DNA of 64,000 bases from CAZCPB01 sp044223975. GTDB taxonomy: Bacteria; Planctomycetota; Phycisphaerae; Phycisphaerales; UBA1924. Both the position numbers and the translations under genes were made by a program. Positions within the stretch are counted from its first letter, which is position 1; every line of letters starts with the position of its first letter. This document shows positions 1-9,313 of the stretch, one piece after another. Below the pieces are notes generated by a model, which was not told where the DNA came from, made no database searches, and saw only the letters and a program-made list of their open reading frames with translations. The stretch is from NCBI GenBank assembly GCA_044223975.1, contig JBGALI010000004.1:186001-250000 (forward strand), given 5' to 3'.

Positions 1-142
1 ACTCCCGCAAGGTGGCCTCGGACGAGGTTCCACCGCGAAAGAATGCGGACAAATGAACAGTCAGCACCGCTGAGGACGCGCAGCGCCTGGGGCGTGCATG
101 CGGCCAGTCTCGCGCGCGCGTGGCCGCGGTTACGCTGTTGCC

Positions 143-2563
143 ATGAACGCTCCACGAATCCCGGTCCGGGTGGCTGCGTGGTTGCTCATGACGCTCCTCA
201 CGCTCCTGCCGGCGCTCGCCTGGGCTTCTGAAGACGCGAGCGCCGGACCGACGCTCTGGTACCGCCAGCCCGCCAAGAACTGGAACGAGGCCCTGCCCGT
301 CGGCAACGGCCGCCTGGGCGCGATGGTGTTCGGCGGCGTCGGCGAGGAGCGGCTGCAGCTCAACGAGCAAACGCTGTGGGACGGCTACCCGCGCGATCGC
401 ACCAGTCCCGAGGCACTCCCGGCACTCACAGAGGTCCGGCGGCTGCTCTTTGAAGGTCGGAACGAAGAGGCGACCAAACTCGCCGGCGCGACGATGATGG
501 GGCGGCCGGACACGATCGACTCGTACCAGACGCTCGGTGACCTGCTCATCGGCGATCTTGACGAGCCGGCCGATCTTGCCGTTCCCACCGGCTCGGTGGT
601 TGCGGCGACCTACCGGCGCGAGCTCGACCTGGACTCGGCGATCGCCACAACCACTTACGAGAGTGGTGGGGGCACGATCACCCGTGAGGTCTTCGCGTCG
701 GTGCCCGACCAGGTTCTGGTCGTTCACCTGCGCGCCTCGCGTCCCGGAGGCATCGGTGTCAGGGTCTCGCTGTCGCGTGCCAAGGACGCCGCATGCTCCA
801 GCGAGCAGAACGACGGGCTGGTGCTCAGGGGGCGGATCGACCGGACGCACCACCAGACGGGGCTTCCGGTCGGTATGCGATTTGAGGCCCGGCTGCTCGC
901 CCGCGGTGACGGAGGAACTATTTCCAGCCGGGATGGCGTGCTGACCATTTCGGATGCGAACAGCGCGACCATCCTGCTCGTTGCCGCGACGGACTATCGA
1001 GGCGGCGAGCCCGAGGCGCTGTGCCGCGCCGCGCTCGAAAAGGCGTCGGGATCGTCGTTTGCGACCCTTCGGAGTCGTCACGTTGCGGAGCACCGCCGGC
1101 TGTTCCGGCGCGTAGCGTTTGACCTCGGCGGGCAAGAAGCCCGCGCCAAGCCCACCGACCAGCGCCTTGAGGAACTTCGGCGGGGCGAGCCGGACCCGGA
1201 CCTGGAGGCGACGTACTTCCAGTTCGGACGCTACCTGCTCATCAGTTCGTCGCGGCCCGGTGGCCTGCCCGCCAACCTCCAGGGACTCTGGAACGACCAG
1301 CTCAAGGCCCCCTGGAACAGCGATTACCACACCAACATCAACCTGCAGATGAACTACTGGCCTGCGGAGGTGTGCAATCTTGCCGAGTGCCACGAGCCGC
1401 TCTTTGACTACATGGACTCGCTCGTCGAGTCGGGCGCGCGCACGGCGCGGGTGCAATACGGATGCGGGGGCTGGGTCGTTCACCACCTGTCCGACGTGTG
1501 GGGGTTCACCGTGCCGGCCGACGGGATTTGGGGTGTCTGGCCGATGGGCGCGGCTTGGCTTTCCCAGCACCCCTACGAGCACTACCGATTCAGCATGGAC
1601 CGGGAGTTCCTGGCGACCCGGGCCTACCCACTGATGAAGGGCGCGGCCAGGTTCGTGCTGGACTTTCTGGTCGAGGCCCCTCCGGGAACACCCGCCGCGG
1701 GGCGGCTGGTGACGAGCCCTTCTCATTCGCCGGAGAACGTCTTCCGCAAGGCCGACGGAACCGTGTCGAGCTTTACCTACGGCGCCACCGTGGACCTGGA
1801 GATCGTGCACGATCTGCTCACCAACACACTGGAGGCGGCGACGACGCTCGGCGTGGATCCGGACCTCCGCGCCGAGATCCGCGCGGCGCTTGATCGACTC
1901 GCACCGCTCCAGATCAGCGCGCGGACCGGGGCCCTGCAGGAATGGATCGAGGACTACGACGAGCCGGAGTCGGGCCACCGTCACATCTCGCATCTCTTCG
2001 GGCTGCACCCGGGGCGCCAGATCTCCCCGCGCGCGACGCCGGAACTGGCCGGCGCGGCACGGGCGACGCTGGAACGAAGGCTGGTTAACGGGGGCGGGCA
2101 CACGGGATGGAGCCGCGCGTGGATCGTGAACTTCTGGGCCCGACTCGCGGAGGGCGGCAAGGCCCACGAGCACCTTGTGGCCCTGCTCACCAAGTCCACC
2201 TTGCCGAACCTCTTCGACAACCACCCCCCATTCCAGATCGACGGGAACTTCGGCGGCACCGCGGGGATCGCCGAGATGCTGGTGCAATCCCAGGAGGGAG
2301 ACCTGGTGCTCCTGCCGGCTCTGCCTTCGGCATGGCCGTCGGGGCGGGTCACGGGCCTGCGGGCGCGGGGTGGGCTCGAGGTGGACCTGGCCTGGAAGAA
2401 CGGTCGGCTTACGCACGCCACGGTTCGGGCGTCAGCGGACGGTGCATGCACTGTCCGTGCGGGCGTGCCCATCGCCTGTCCGCAAGGAACGCCGGGTCCT
2501 GACGGGAGGAGCATCGTCCTGCCGCTTGGTCGCGGACGGACATTTGTGATTCGCCCCGTGTGA
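143..2563 (+). CDS. Secreted glycoside hydrolase family 95, probable alpha-L-fucosidase
   Basis: Exported enzyme expected to remove terminal alpha-L-fucose (some family members act on L-galactose) from polysaccharides. The ATG at 143 is chosen because a signal peptide (AAWLLMTLLTLLPALAWA) follows at once; an in-frame start at 98 would add 15 Arg-rich residues before it. The 806-residue length suits GH95. The N-terminal beta domain opens with WNEALPVGNGRLGAMVFGG. The (alpha/alpha)6 barrel has HTNINLQMNYWPAE, where N398 and N400 match the paired catalytic Asn of the family. LQEW places a candidate acid at E600, and QIDGNFGG places D700. The gene stands alone, with a phytase-like secreted protein downstream. 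Family is firm; exact sugar is inferred. Confidence 0.9.
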   Translation: MNAPRIPVRVAAWLLMTLLTLLPALAWASEDASAGPTLWYRQPAKNWNEALPVGNGRLGAMVFGGVGEERLQLNEQTLWDGYPRDRTSPEALPALTEVRRLLFEGRNEEATKLAGATMMGRPDTIDSYQTLGDLLIGDLDEPADLAVPTGSVVAATYRRELDLDSAIATTTYESGGGTITREVFASVPDQVLVVHLRASRPGGIGVRVSLSRAKDAACSSEQNDGLVLRGRIDRTHHQTGLPVGMRFEARLLARGDGGTISSRDGVLTISDANSATILLVAATDYRGGEPEALCRAALEKASGSSFATLRSRHVAEHRRLFRRVAFDLGGQEARAKPTDQRLEELRRGEPDPDLEATYFQFGRYLLISSSRPGGLPANLQGLWNDQLKAPWNSDYHTNINLQMNYWPAEVCNLAECHEPLFDYMDSLVESGARTARVQYGCGGWVVHHLSDVWGFTVPADGIWGVWPMGAAWLSQHPYEHYRFSMDREFLATRAYPLMKGAARFVLDFLVEAPPGTPAAGRLVTSPSHSPENVFRKADGTVSSFTYGATVDLEIVHDLLTNTLEAATTLGVDPDLRAEIRAALDRLAPLQISARTGALQEWIEDYDEPESGHRHISHLFGLHPGRQISPRATPELAGAARATLERRLVNGGGHTGWSRAWIVNFWARLAEGGKAHEHLVALLTKSTLPNLFDNHPPFQIDGNFGGTAGIAEMLVQSQEGDLVLLPALPSAWPSGRVTGLRARGGLEVDLAWKNGRLTHATVRASADGACTVRAGVPIACPQGTPGPDGRSIVLPLGRGRTFVIRPV

Positions 2564-2861
2564 TGCGGCATGGGGCGCGCTTGCGAGGCAAGGTTGGGCT
2601 CACCGCGACTTGGTGCTGACGCCCTCCCGTGATACCACCGGGCGGGCACATCTGGGGGCTTCTGGGTGTCGGGCATGTCGGGGTCTCCTTGTCAGCGACG
2701 GGCGGAATGCATGTTGTTTCCCGCGGGTACTGGCCAGTCGAGTGAAACCGCACGGGCCGCTTTCGTTATTCATGGGCCCAGGGTTCACGTCCCTGAGGTC
2801 GGTGCCGCGCTCTCGCGCAATCCAAACACTTCGCGGCGACCGACGCGCGAAGGATGAGTGC
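2564..2861. other. Intergenic region before the phytase-like gene
   Basis: About 300 bases with no credible gene. Reading frames open across it are continuations of neighbouring frames without a ribosome binding site or a recognisable protein. No clear terminator hairpin follows the fucosidase gene and no consensus promoter is obvious. Confidence 0.5.
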
Positions 2862-4049
2862 ATGAACCGACTCTGGACGGCGGCGGTTGCGGCGTGCGCG
2901 GCAGGTGTTTGCTTCGGGCAGGTCTCGCTGGTGGCGACGGGGAGTTTCCCGGCCGAGGCGCGCGATCTCTCGGGGCTGACGGACACCGTGGCGGGCGTGC
3001 CGCACGACCGGCTCGGCGGGATGGGATCGGCGGTGGCGTGGACGGGGGACGGTTGGACGTTCGTGATGCTGGCGGATCGCGGGCCGGCGGACGGCGCGGC
3101 GGCGTATCACACGCGCTTTCACGTCGTGCGACTCACGCCGGACCTGGACGCAAAGCGGGTCGCGTGCGAGGTGGTGCGGACGGTGATGCTGACGGCCGAG
3201 AGCGGCGCGGCGTTGCCGGGGAACAGCGGCGCACTGGACGCGGCGGACCCGGCGCGGTCTCCGCGATTTGATCCCGAGGGCGTGCGCGTGGCGCGCGACG
3301 GAACGGTGTACGTGAGCGATGAGTACGGGCCCTGGGTCGACGCGTTCTCGCCCGAGGGCGGGCGCGTGCGTCGGTTCGAGATACCCAGGGCGTTCCGCGT
3401 GGAGCGCCAGGACGAGAAGCCCGAGGGTGAGCTGCCGCCGACGAACGTGAAGGGACGCCAGCCCAACCGCGGATTCGAAGGACTGGCGCTGTCGCCCGAC
3501 GGCGCGACGCTGTGGGCGATTCTTCAGAGCCCGTTGATCCAGGACGGCGCGCTGAACGCGAAGCTCAAGCGTGTGGGCGTGAACGTGCGGGTGCTGGCGA
3601 TCGATGTCGGGGTCGGGTCGTCGCGCCAGTTCGTGTACCCGCTCGAGAGCGCCAGGCACGGCGTGAGCGAGATGCTGGCGATCGATGAGCACCGCATGCT
3701 GGTTCTGGAACGCGACGGCGAGCCCGGCGCGGCGGCGCGGGTGAAGTGCGTGTACCTCGCGGACTTTGCGGGCGCGACCGACGTGTCGGGAGTTGGCGAA
3801 CTCCCCGCGGGCCCGCTGGCGCCGGAGATCCGGGGCGCGACCAAGAGGCTGGTCATCGATCTGCTGAGCCCGGCGTTCGGGCTCGCGGGAGAGTCGTTCC
3901 CGGAGAAGGTTGAAGGCCTGGCGTTCGGGCCGGACCTGCCTGATGGACGGCGGACCCTTGTGGTGACGACGGACAATGACTTCAAGGACGGGGCGCCGTC
4001 ATGGGTATGGGTGTTCGCGGTTGAGCCCGGGCTGCTTGCGCCGAAGTGA
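2862..4049 (+). CDS. Secreted esterase-like activity of phytase family protein
   Basis: A 395-residue exported protein of the phytase-like beta-propeller family (esterase-like activity of phytase). The ATG at 2862 is favoured because it begins a signal peptide (RLWTAAVAACAAGVCFGQ); the frame is open 84 codons further upstream but that stretch is not protein-like. Family features are the early GLGGM-type motif (DRLGGMGSAVAW), LADRG, a central FDPEGVRVARDGTVYVSDEY and a late NRGFEGLALSPDG and VEGLAFGPDLPDGRRTL. Substrate unknown: members hydrolyse or merely bind phosphoesters. A bidirectional terminator separates it from the convergent lamin-tail gene. Confidence 0.8.
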   Translation: MNRLWTAAVAACAAGVCFGQVSLVATGSFPAEARDLSGLTDTVAGVPHDRLGGMGSAVAWTGDGWTFVMLADRGPADGAAAYHTRFHVVRLTPDLDAKRVACEVVRTVMLTAESGAALPGNSGALDAADPARSPRFDPEGVRVARDGTVYVSDEYGPWVDAFSPEGGRVRRFEIPRAFRVERQDEKPEGELPPTNVKGRQPNRGFEGLALSPDGATLWAILQSPLIQDGALNAKLKRVGVNVRVLAIDVGVGSSRQFVYPLESARHGVSEMLAIDEHRMLVLERDGEPGAAARVKCVYLADFAGATDVSGVGELPAGPLAPEIRGATKRLVIDLLSPAFGLAGESFPEKVEGLAFGPDLPDGRRTLVVTTDNDFKDGAPSWVWVFAVEPGLLAPK

Positions 4050-4092
4050 GTTCGTGGCGCGTGGCCGCGCGGGCGCCGCCTTCAAAAACAGC

Positions 4093-4123
4093 AAAGCCCC
4101 GGCCGGGGGGCGGTCGGGGCTTT
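4093..4123. terminator. Bidirectional intrinsic terminator
   Basis: Perfect 9-bp inverted repeat AAAGCCCCG / CGGGGCTTT around a GC-rich loop, lying between two convergent stop codons (4049 on plus, 4183 on minus). The A-run and T-run arms give a U tract in either direction. Confidence 0.75.
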
Positions 4124-4182
4124 GGGTACGAACGGATGTACGGAGCGCCTGCCTGGCGAGCCGAAATCCGCGAGGTGTTTGC

Positions 4183-4845
4183 TTAAGCGCTCCGACGGCG
4201 GCCGGCGACGAGCCCGGCGAGGCCGATCAGCGCGATCGAGCCGGGGGCGGGGGCGACGTAGACGCCGGGGCTGCCGACGTCGGAGGCGGGGGAGACGGCG
4301 GTGAAGGAGTTCTGGGCGTCGCCGACGATGGACTTGAGCCAGGTGGCGTCCTGGTTGCCGTAGGGGCCGCCGCCGTCGGAGCGGTAGCGCCACACAGAGA
4401 CGCCGTTGGCGCGGACGGTGCCGGCGAAGATGGTGTCGTCGAAGGTGAGGCGATCGACGAGGTTGGTGCCGGCGTCGTAGATGTTGATCTCGTCGCCGCG
4501 CCCGAGGTTGTTGGCGTTGGCGGCGACGATCTTGACGGAGGCGCCGAGGTTCCAGCGGGCGCGGAAGCCGGCGTCGGCGGCCTCGGTGATGATGACGGCC
4601 TCGCCGGGCGCGACGATGCCGAGCGACGAGAGGCTGGTGGAGCCGGGGGCGCGGCTGCTGTCGTCGAAGCTCCAGCCGGTCATGTCGACGGGCGTGGCGC
4701 CGACGTTGGCGAGTTCGACGTACTCGAAGAGCATCGAGGTCGTGCCGTTGAGGGCCTGGTACTCGTACTCGGTGATGCGGATGTCGGCGTTGGCGCTGGC
4801 GGCCGCGACGAGCAGCGCGCCCAGACCGATCGTGAGCTTGTGCAT
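4183..4845 (-). CDS. Lamin-tail domain protein with PEP-CTERM-like C-terminus
   Basis: A 220-residue exported protein. The start at 4845 has a strong AAGGAG ribosome binding site eight bases away and begins a signal peptide (KLTIGLGALLVAAASANA). The mature part reads as a lamin-tail (LTD) beta domain: RITEYEYQ, EYVELANVGATPVDMTGWSF, APGEAVII, DEINIYDAGTNLVDRL. The C-terminus APAPGSIALIGLAGLVAGRRR has the Pro-rich motif, hydrophobic segment and Arg cluster of exosortase-type PEP-CTERM sorting signals, with a poor PEP core. It is probably processed at the envelope; its ligand is unknown. Confidence 0.85.
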   Translation of the reverse strand: MHKLTIGLGALLVAAASANADIRITEYEYQALNGTTSMLFEYVELANVGATPVDMTGWSFDDSSRAPGSTSLSSLGIVAPGEAVIITEAADAGFRARWNLGASVKIVAANANNLGRGDEINIYDAGTNLVDRLTFDDTIFAGTVRANGVSVWRYRSDGGGPYGNQDATWLKSIVGDAQNSFTAVSPASDVGSPGVYVAPAPGSIALIGLAGLVAGRRRSA

Positions 4846-5029
4846 ATCTCTCAACTCCTTGGGTTGCGGACGGTGTGGTCCGACGCGCGGCGTACGCATC
4901 TGTGGAAACGCGCGTCGAGCGGGGGAAGGTACCGCGGAGTCTGCGCGCTTTGAACGGGCGCGGCGCTAAACGATGGTGAAGAGTGCGCGGCGCATCTGAG
5001 CGCAGTCTTCACACGGGCTTTGCACGGTC

Positions 5030-5058
5030 TTGACAGAACGGTGCGCCGCGCCCGCTAG
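5030..5058 (+). promoter_or_regulatory. Possible promoter for the pseudopilin-like gene
   Basis: A perfect TTGACA (5030-5035) is followed after 17 bases by CGCTAG (5053-5058). The -35 match is exact and the -10 match is poor, so this is only a candidate. It lies 30 bases before the start codon at 5089. Confidence 0.25.
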
Positions 5059-5088
5059 TCTCCGCCCTTGCTTGAGGAGTCGCGTGAG

Positions 5089-6042
5089 ATGAAGGCACGG
5101 GCGCGAATTCGGCGGCGCGGGTTCACGCTCATCGAGCTGCTCGTCGTGATCGCGGTGATCGCGCTGCTGATCGGTCTGCTCCTGCCGGCGCTGGGGACGG
5201 CGCGCGAGGCGGCCCGCCAGACCAAGTGCATGAGCAACCTGCGGCAGCTGGGCTCGGCGAGCATGGCGTACGCGCAGTCGGCGCGGGGGTATTTCTGCAG
5301 CGGGCCGATCGACAACCGCACGACCAGCGGGTACGGACCGATCGATACGACGGGGTGGGCGGCCGACCAGGTGCGCGGCGGCTTCGGCAACCCGGGGCAG
5401 ATGCTCTGCCCGTCGAACCCGGGGAAGCTCAACCAGAACCTCGCGTACACGCGGGTGAACGACAAGCCCTACAAGAAGCTCAGCGAGGCGGAGATCGTCG
5501 AGCTGGTGAGGGCCGGCTACAACAGCAACTACACGCAGTCGTGGTACATGGCGTACACCGAGGTGCGCACGGTCACCGACACGGGGCTTGATCCCAAGCG
5601 GATCAAGGACGTGCGCGGGCCGCTGAACGAGAAGTACCTGGTGACGGTGCCCCCGTCGCAGGTTCCGCTCTTCGGCGATGCGCGCACCGACAGCGACGAG
5701 AACGCCAAGCTGCTGGGCGAGACCTACCGCGTCGTCAAGAGCGTGACCGACGGTCCCGAGCCGACGGGCACGGGATGGGGACGCCAGGACTACGCGGACT
5801 TCGGCCCCGCACACGGCAAGAGCAGCTACATCGTGACCAACAAGAAGCAGCACGACCGCGTGTACGGGTCGATCGGCTTCGCGGACGGGCACGTCGAGCC
5901 GTTCAAGGACCTCAACCGCGACGGCGAGTTCGGGTGGGGCCCTTCGCGCAGCGAGTCGACGGACGCGTACCCCGAGATCGAGGGCAAGGTGTTCGGCGGC
6001 CACCTGACCAGCGGGCGCTTCTGGGATCCGACGACCAAGTAA
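5089..6042 (+). CDS. Prepilin-leader protein of the planctomycete DUF1559/pseudopilin type
   Basis: A 317-residue protein with a type IV prepilin leader: basic N-terminus, then RRRGFTLIELLVVIAVIALLIGLLLPAL, cleaved after Gly and methylated on Phe in this family. The ATG at 5089 has GAGGAG at 5074-5079; a TTG at 5068 is possible but lacks a site. The body has TKCMSNLRQLGSASMAYAQ, typical of the planctomycete group, and near its end HDRVYGSIGFADGHVEPF, a variant of the His...DG tail motif. Such proteins occur in many copies in planctomycetes; their role as minor pseudopilins or surface fibres is uncertain. A dockerin protein follows after 32 bases, probably co-transcribed. Confidence 0.85.
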   Translation: MKARARIRRRGFTLIELLVVIAVIALLIGLLLPALGTAREAARQTKCMSNLRQLGSASMAYAQSARGYFCSGPIDNRTTSGYGPIDTTGWAADQVRGGFGNPGQMLCPSNPGKLNQNLAYTRVNDKPYKKLSEAEIVELVRAGYNSNYTQSWYMAYTEVRTVTDTGLDPKRIKDVRGPLNEKYLVTVPPSQVPLFGDARTDSDENAKLLGETYRVVKSVTDGPEPTGTGWGRQDYADFGPAHGKSSYIVTNKKQHDRVYGSIGFADGHVEPFKDLNRDGEFGWGPSRSESTDAYPEIEGKVFGGHLTSGRFWDPTTK

Positions 6043-6074
6043 GTTCATCCCTTTCTTTTTCGGAGTCAATTGAG

Positions 6075-7616
6075 ATGAGAATCGCAGCCCCCAGGTGCCT
6101 CGCAGCGTTCCTGGCCATGGCGGCCGGGGCTTCCACGGCACTCTCGCAGGTGGTGATCAACGAGTTCTGGCAGAACCCGCCGGGCTCGGGGTCCAACGAC
6201 GAGCTCAACGAGTACGTCGAGATCTACGGCACGCCGGGCATGAAGCTCGACGGTTATGCCCTGGCCGTGGTGTGCGGCGGCGAGGACCCCGACGGCGACG
6301 GCATTCCCGGCCCGCTCGTGGCGGGCGATCCCGGCGATGAACTGCCGGAGATCGACGAGGCGTGGTCGCTCGACGGGCTGACCATCGGGGCCAACGGGTT
6401 CCTGGTGCTGTACAACACGACGAGCGGCGGCGTGTCGAACATCCCGGCGCTGCTGCCGGCGCAGACCACGCGCGCGAGGATGAAGGACGTGAGCATCCCG
6501 TCGACCGACGTGGGCGGGAAGATCAAGAACGACAGCTCGTTCACGCTGGTGCTGCTGCGGAAGCGTCCGTTCCACTCGCTGAACGGGAGCGGGCAGAGCG
6601 TGTACGCGGCCGGGTACGCGTGGCGGAAGGACATCAACCCCGACGGCGACTTCAACAGCCGCCTGGACTTCGGGTACGAAACGGCGATCCCGGGCACGAT
6701 CAGCCTGCCGCAGACGGGCATCGTGTCGCTCGACCCGTACCAGATGGTGGACGACGTGGCGTACTCCAACAGCGGCGGCAAGGAGTACGTGCGGAGCAAC
6801 GAGCAGCGGATCAGCGACACGGTGGGGTTCCAACCCGACGCGTGCTCGCGCCTGTTCTTCTTCGGCGCCAACCCGCACCGCGGCAGCCGGCTCAACTCGC
6901 TGGGCGAGATGGTGGACACCAACATGGCCGACGAGGAGTGGGTCTACGGCGAGACGCTGGCGCCCGCGTCGACGCGGAAGTACGACCCGACGGCGGGCAT
7001 CGGCGGCCCGACCGACCAGAATTCGCCGGTCCGGTACAACGACGCCGGGCAGGTCGACCCGCAGGGGTACTACCTGATGGACGACATCAACCTGACCGGG
7101 TTCATGGTGACGCCGGGCACGTTCAACGACGTGGATTCGAGCGGGAGCGGCGGGAGCAACGTGGTGCAGTTCCGCTTCGTCGAGGGCGACATCAACTTCA
7201 GCGGCAAGTGGGACTGGATCGATTCCGAGCTGGCGCAGTCGCTGCTGGGCGCTTCGCTCGACGACACCGTCACGCTGGTGGACGACCGCAACACCATCGT
7301 CACCGGTGACGACGTGACGTACACCGGGTGGAAGTGGCAGGGGCGCGAGTTCCAGACGGTGCTGACGCTTATGAACATGGACCCGGCGGACGGGCCGGGC
7401 GGGACCAACGCCAGCGTGGTGACGGCGTCGGACGTTGCCGCGGCGTTCCGATGCCCGGCGGACTACGACAGCAACGGCTTCGTGAACGGCGACGACTTCG
7501 ACTCGTTCGCGCTGGATTTCTACTTCGGCCTGCCGGCGTCGGACTGGGACGCCAACGGGTTCGTGAACGGCGACGACTTTGACGGTTTCTCGGCGGCGTT
7601 CGTGGCCGGCTGCTGA
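6075..7616 (+). CDS. Exported lamin-tail protein with paired dockerin-like repeats
   Basis: A 513-residue protein starting at ATG 6075; the frame is open upstream but a signal peptide (CLAAFLAMAAGASTALSQ) starts here. The N-terminal half resembles a lamin-tail domain (VVINEFWQNPPG, NEYVEIYGTPGMKLDGY, LTIGANGFLVLYN). The C-terminus carries two Ca-binding loops of dockerin/EF-hand type, DYDSNGFVNGDDFD and DWDANGFVNGDDFD, about 25 residues apart, in the GC-clade planctomycete style. No PEP-CTERM is present. The paired loops suggest docking or Ca-stabilised surface attachment. It is probably co-transcribed with the prepilin-like gene upstream and ends at a strong terminator. Confidence 0.85.
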   Translation: MRIAAPRCLAAFLAMAAGASTALSQVVINEFWQNPPGSGSNDELNEYVEIYGTPGMKLDGYALAVVCGGEDPDGDGIPGPLVAGDPGDELPEIDEAWSLDGLTIGANGFLVLYNTTSGGVSNIPALLPAQTTRARMKDVSIPSTDVGGKIKNDSSFTLVLLRKRPFHSLNGSGQSVYAAGYAWRKDINPDGDFNSRLDFGYETAIPGTISLPQTGIVSLDPYQMVDDVAYSNSGGKEYVRSNEQRISDTVGFQPDACSRLFFFGANPHRGSRLNSLGEMVDTNMADEEWVYGETLAPASTRKYDPTAGIGGPTDQNSPVRYNDAGQVDPQGYYLMDDINLTGFMVTPGTFNDVDSSGSGGSNVVQFRFVEGDINFSGKWDWIDSELAQSLLGASLDDTVTLVDDRNTIVTGDDVTYTGWKWQGREFQTVLTLMNMDPADGPGGTNASVVTASDVAAAFRCPADYDSNGFVNGDDFDSFALDFYFGLPASDWDANGFVNGDDFDGFSAAFVAGC

Positions 7617-7628
7617 AGCCGGGGGTCG

Positions 7629-7642
7629 ACTCAACGATTGAA
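7629..7642 (+). repeat. 14-nt element preceding a terminator, copy 1
   Basis: ACTCAACGATTGAA lies 12 bases after the dockerin-gene stop codon and abuts the terminator stem. An identical 14-mer lies in the same position at 10278. The core TCAA-CGA-TTGA is a small inverted repeat. Confidence 0.6.
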
Positions 7643-7670
7643 AAGGCCCCGGCGCGCGCCGGGGCCTTTT
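7641..7670. terminator. Strong bidirectional intrinsic terminator
   Basis: AAAAGGCCCCGGCGC pairs perfectly with GCGCCGGGGCCTTTT and is followed by TCATTTT. It lies between the plus-strand dockerin gene and the convergent low-complexity gene. Confidence 0.9.
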
Positions 7671-7705
7671 TCATTTTGATGGTGTGATGTCGCAGAGTGC
7701 GGCGA

Positions 7706-8788
7706 TCAGGCCGCGTCGCGCTTGAGGTTCATCGTCCCGTTCGACGGGGCCGAGTGGTGCGCGGCTTCGGTGCCGGGGGTGTTGTTCCACGCGCCGCCGG
7801 TCGGGTAGCCCTGGGTGTAGGTGTGGGCGAAGAACGGGTTGAAGCCCGGCGTGTAGTTGGGGGTGTACGCGCCGTAGGAGGCGGGGGTGAAGGGCGATCC
7901 CTGGGCGGTGTTCTGCCAGTAGTTCTGGGCGTAACCCGGGTTGCTGTTCTGGCCGTAGTTCTGCCAGTAGTTCTGCCAGTAGTTCTGGCCGTAGGGCTGG
8001 AAGCAGTTCTGGGAGTAGCCGGGCGTCCAGCTCGCGGTCCAGTTGCCGGGGTAGGACGGGCAGGAGTTCTGGTTGAAGTAGGCGAGCGGGGTGTTGAAGC
8101 CGCTGTTGCCCGTGCCGCCAAAGGCGGAAAAGGGAAACATCCCGTTGGAGCCGGGCATCGTGTTGCAGTTGTACGGCTGGGTGCCCGTGAAGCCGCCCGT
8201 GAAGCCGTTGGTCCAGGGCGTGTTCCAGGTGTTGCCGGTGAAGTTCGGCGTGCCATACCCGTTCCAGAAGTTGCTGAAGTTGGGGGTCCAGGCGGCGCCG
8301 GGGTAGGTCGCGTAGCCGGTCACGCCGGTGAACTCGGCGGGGTTGGAGCAGAAGGTGTTCTGGTACCAGGCCCAGGCGGCGTTCGACGCGGGGTTCGTGT
8401 TGTAGAAATTCGGGTAGGTGGTGCCGGGAAAGCCGCCGGTGTTCTGGCCGTTAAACGGGGTGGCGTTTTGGTTGGTGTACTGGCCATTGAAGAACTGGCC
8501 ATTGAAGGGGCTGTTGAACGGGGTGTTGAAGCCGTTGGTCCACGCGCCCGGGGTGTTCCAGCCGTTGGTGCAGCCGTTCGAGGAGCTGGTGGGGTAGAAG
8601 GGGTTGAACGCGGCGGTCGCGCCGGGCCAGCACTGGCCGTTGAAGCTGTTGCCGAAGGGCTGGGCGGCTCCGGGGAACCAGCCGGTGAACCCGCCGGTCG
8701 CGAAGCCGGGGTTCCAGCCGCCCGTGAAGCCGTTGAACGGCGTGAAAGCGGGGGTGCCGAAGCTGTTCGTGAAGCAGGGCGTCATCAT
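7706..8788 (-). CDS. Asn/Gly/Phe/Thr/Pro/Trp/Tyr-rich low-complexity protein
   Basis: A 360-residue protein of no recognised family. The start is the first of two adjacent ATGs (8788, 8785), with AGAAGG about ten bases upstream; the reading frame on this strand shows G/C-ending codons throughout. The composition is extraordinary: apart from two Glu, no charged residue appears until the last eight (MNLKRDAA), and the chain is built from short units such as FNG, NGF, FTG, NGWNTP and a local array NYWQNYWQNYGQN near residue 285. There is no signal peptide and no transmembrane segment. Regularly spaced aromatics in a polar Asn/Gly/Thr/Gln background resemble prion-like or nucleoporin-like disordered chains. 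A role in a condensate, matrix or fibre is inference only. Confidence 0.75.
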   Translation of the reverse strand: MMTPCFTNSFGTPAFTPFNGFTGGWNPGFATGGFTGWFPGAAQPFGNSFNGQCWPGATAAFNPFYPTSSSNGCTNGWNTPGAWTNGFNTPFNSPFNGQFFNGQYTNQNATPFNGQNTGGFPGTTYPNFYNTNPASNAAWAWYQNTFCSNPAEFTGVTGYATYPGAAWTPNFSNFWNGYGTPNFTGNTWNTPWTNGFTGGFTGTQPYNCNTMPGSNGMFPFSAFGGTGNSGFNTPLAYFNQNSCPSYPGNWTASWTPGYSQNCFQPYGQNYWQNYWQNYGQNSNPGYAQNYWQNTAQGSPFTPASYGAYTPNYTPGFNPFFAHTYTQGYPTGGAWNNTPGTEAAHHSAPSNGTMNLKRDAA

Positions 8789-9313
8789 GGATCGGGTACC
8801 TTCTTTTGTGGCGACATCGCGAGTCGGACACGAGTCTGAGGCGCGACGTGCCGGTGGAGCACGTTCCAGGTCGCATGCCGCGGGCGCGGCCTTTCCCTGG
8901 AGCAGGGCGACCGGTCTTGACGGCGACGACGGGGATTCCTCTGCCGCGGGGCCGGCCGGGGAGTGCGGCATGACATCGGCCGTGCGGGGGGATGACTTTG
9001 GAGCGGAGCTGTCATTTGCAGGGGAAACGCCCCAATCCGAGAACCGGCGTGGCTGGTCGCCAAGTTCGCCGTGTGTACGGTGTGAATTGCGAGTGGATTG
9101 AGGGGCGGGCTTGACGACCGGGCGGCAAGCGGCTCAACTGTGGGTGTCGGTGCGCCGGGCGTACTGATGGGGCGTAGCGCAATGTTCCGATGGAACTTGC
9201 GGTGATGGCCCGCGTACTCGCATGTGGAGCCGCGGCGAGGGCAATGCGCCTTCGGTCGTGCTTTGGGCTTCGGCCGCCCACGGGAATGGACCGGTCAGGT
9301 GAAGGAGCGACTC
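8789..9313. other. 525-bp divergent intergenic region
   Basis: The longest gene-free stretch. It separates the minus-strand low-complexity gene from the plus-strand secretin-N-like gene, so it should hold two promoters. A TTGACG at 9111-9116 has only a weak TCAACT 17 bases later. I see no convincing small gene, RNA gene, hairpin or repeat. Confidence 0.5.

Noticed and set aside
2610..2861. An 84-codon N-terminal extension of the phytase-like protein
   Set aside because: It would bury the signal peptide and has no family-like sequence; the ATG at 2862 is preferred.
7697..8839. A 380-codon plus-strand frame opposite the low-complexity protein
   Set aside because: It is Val/Gly/Arg-rich antisense reading of a repetitive gene. 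The minus strand has the ribosome binding site and better codon use.
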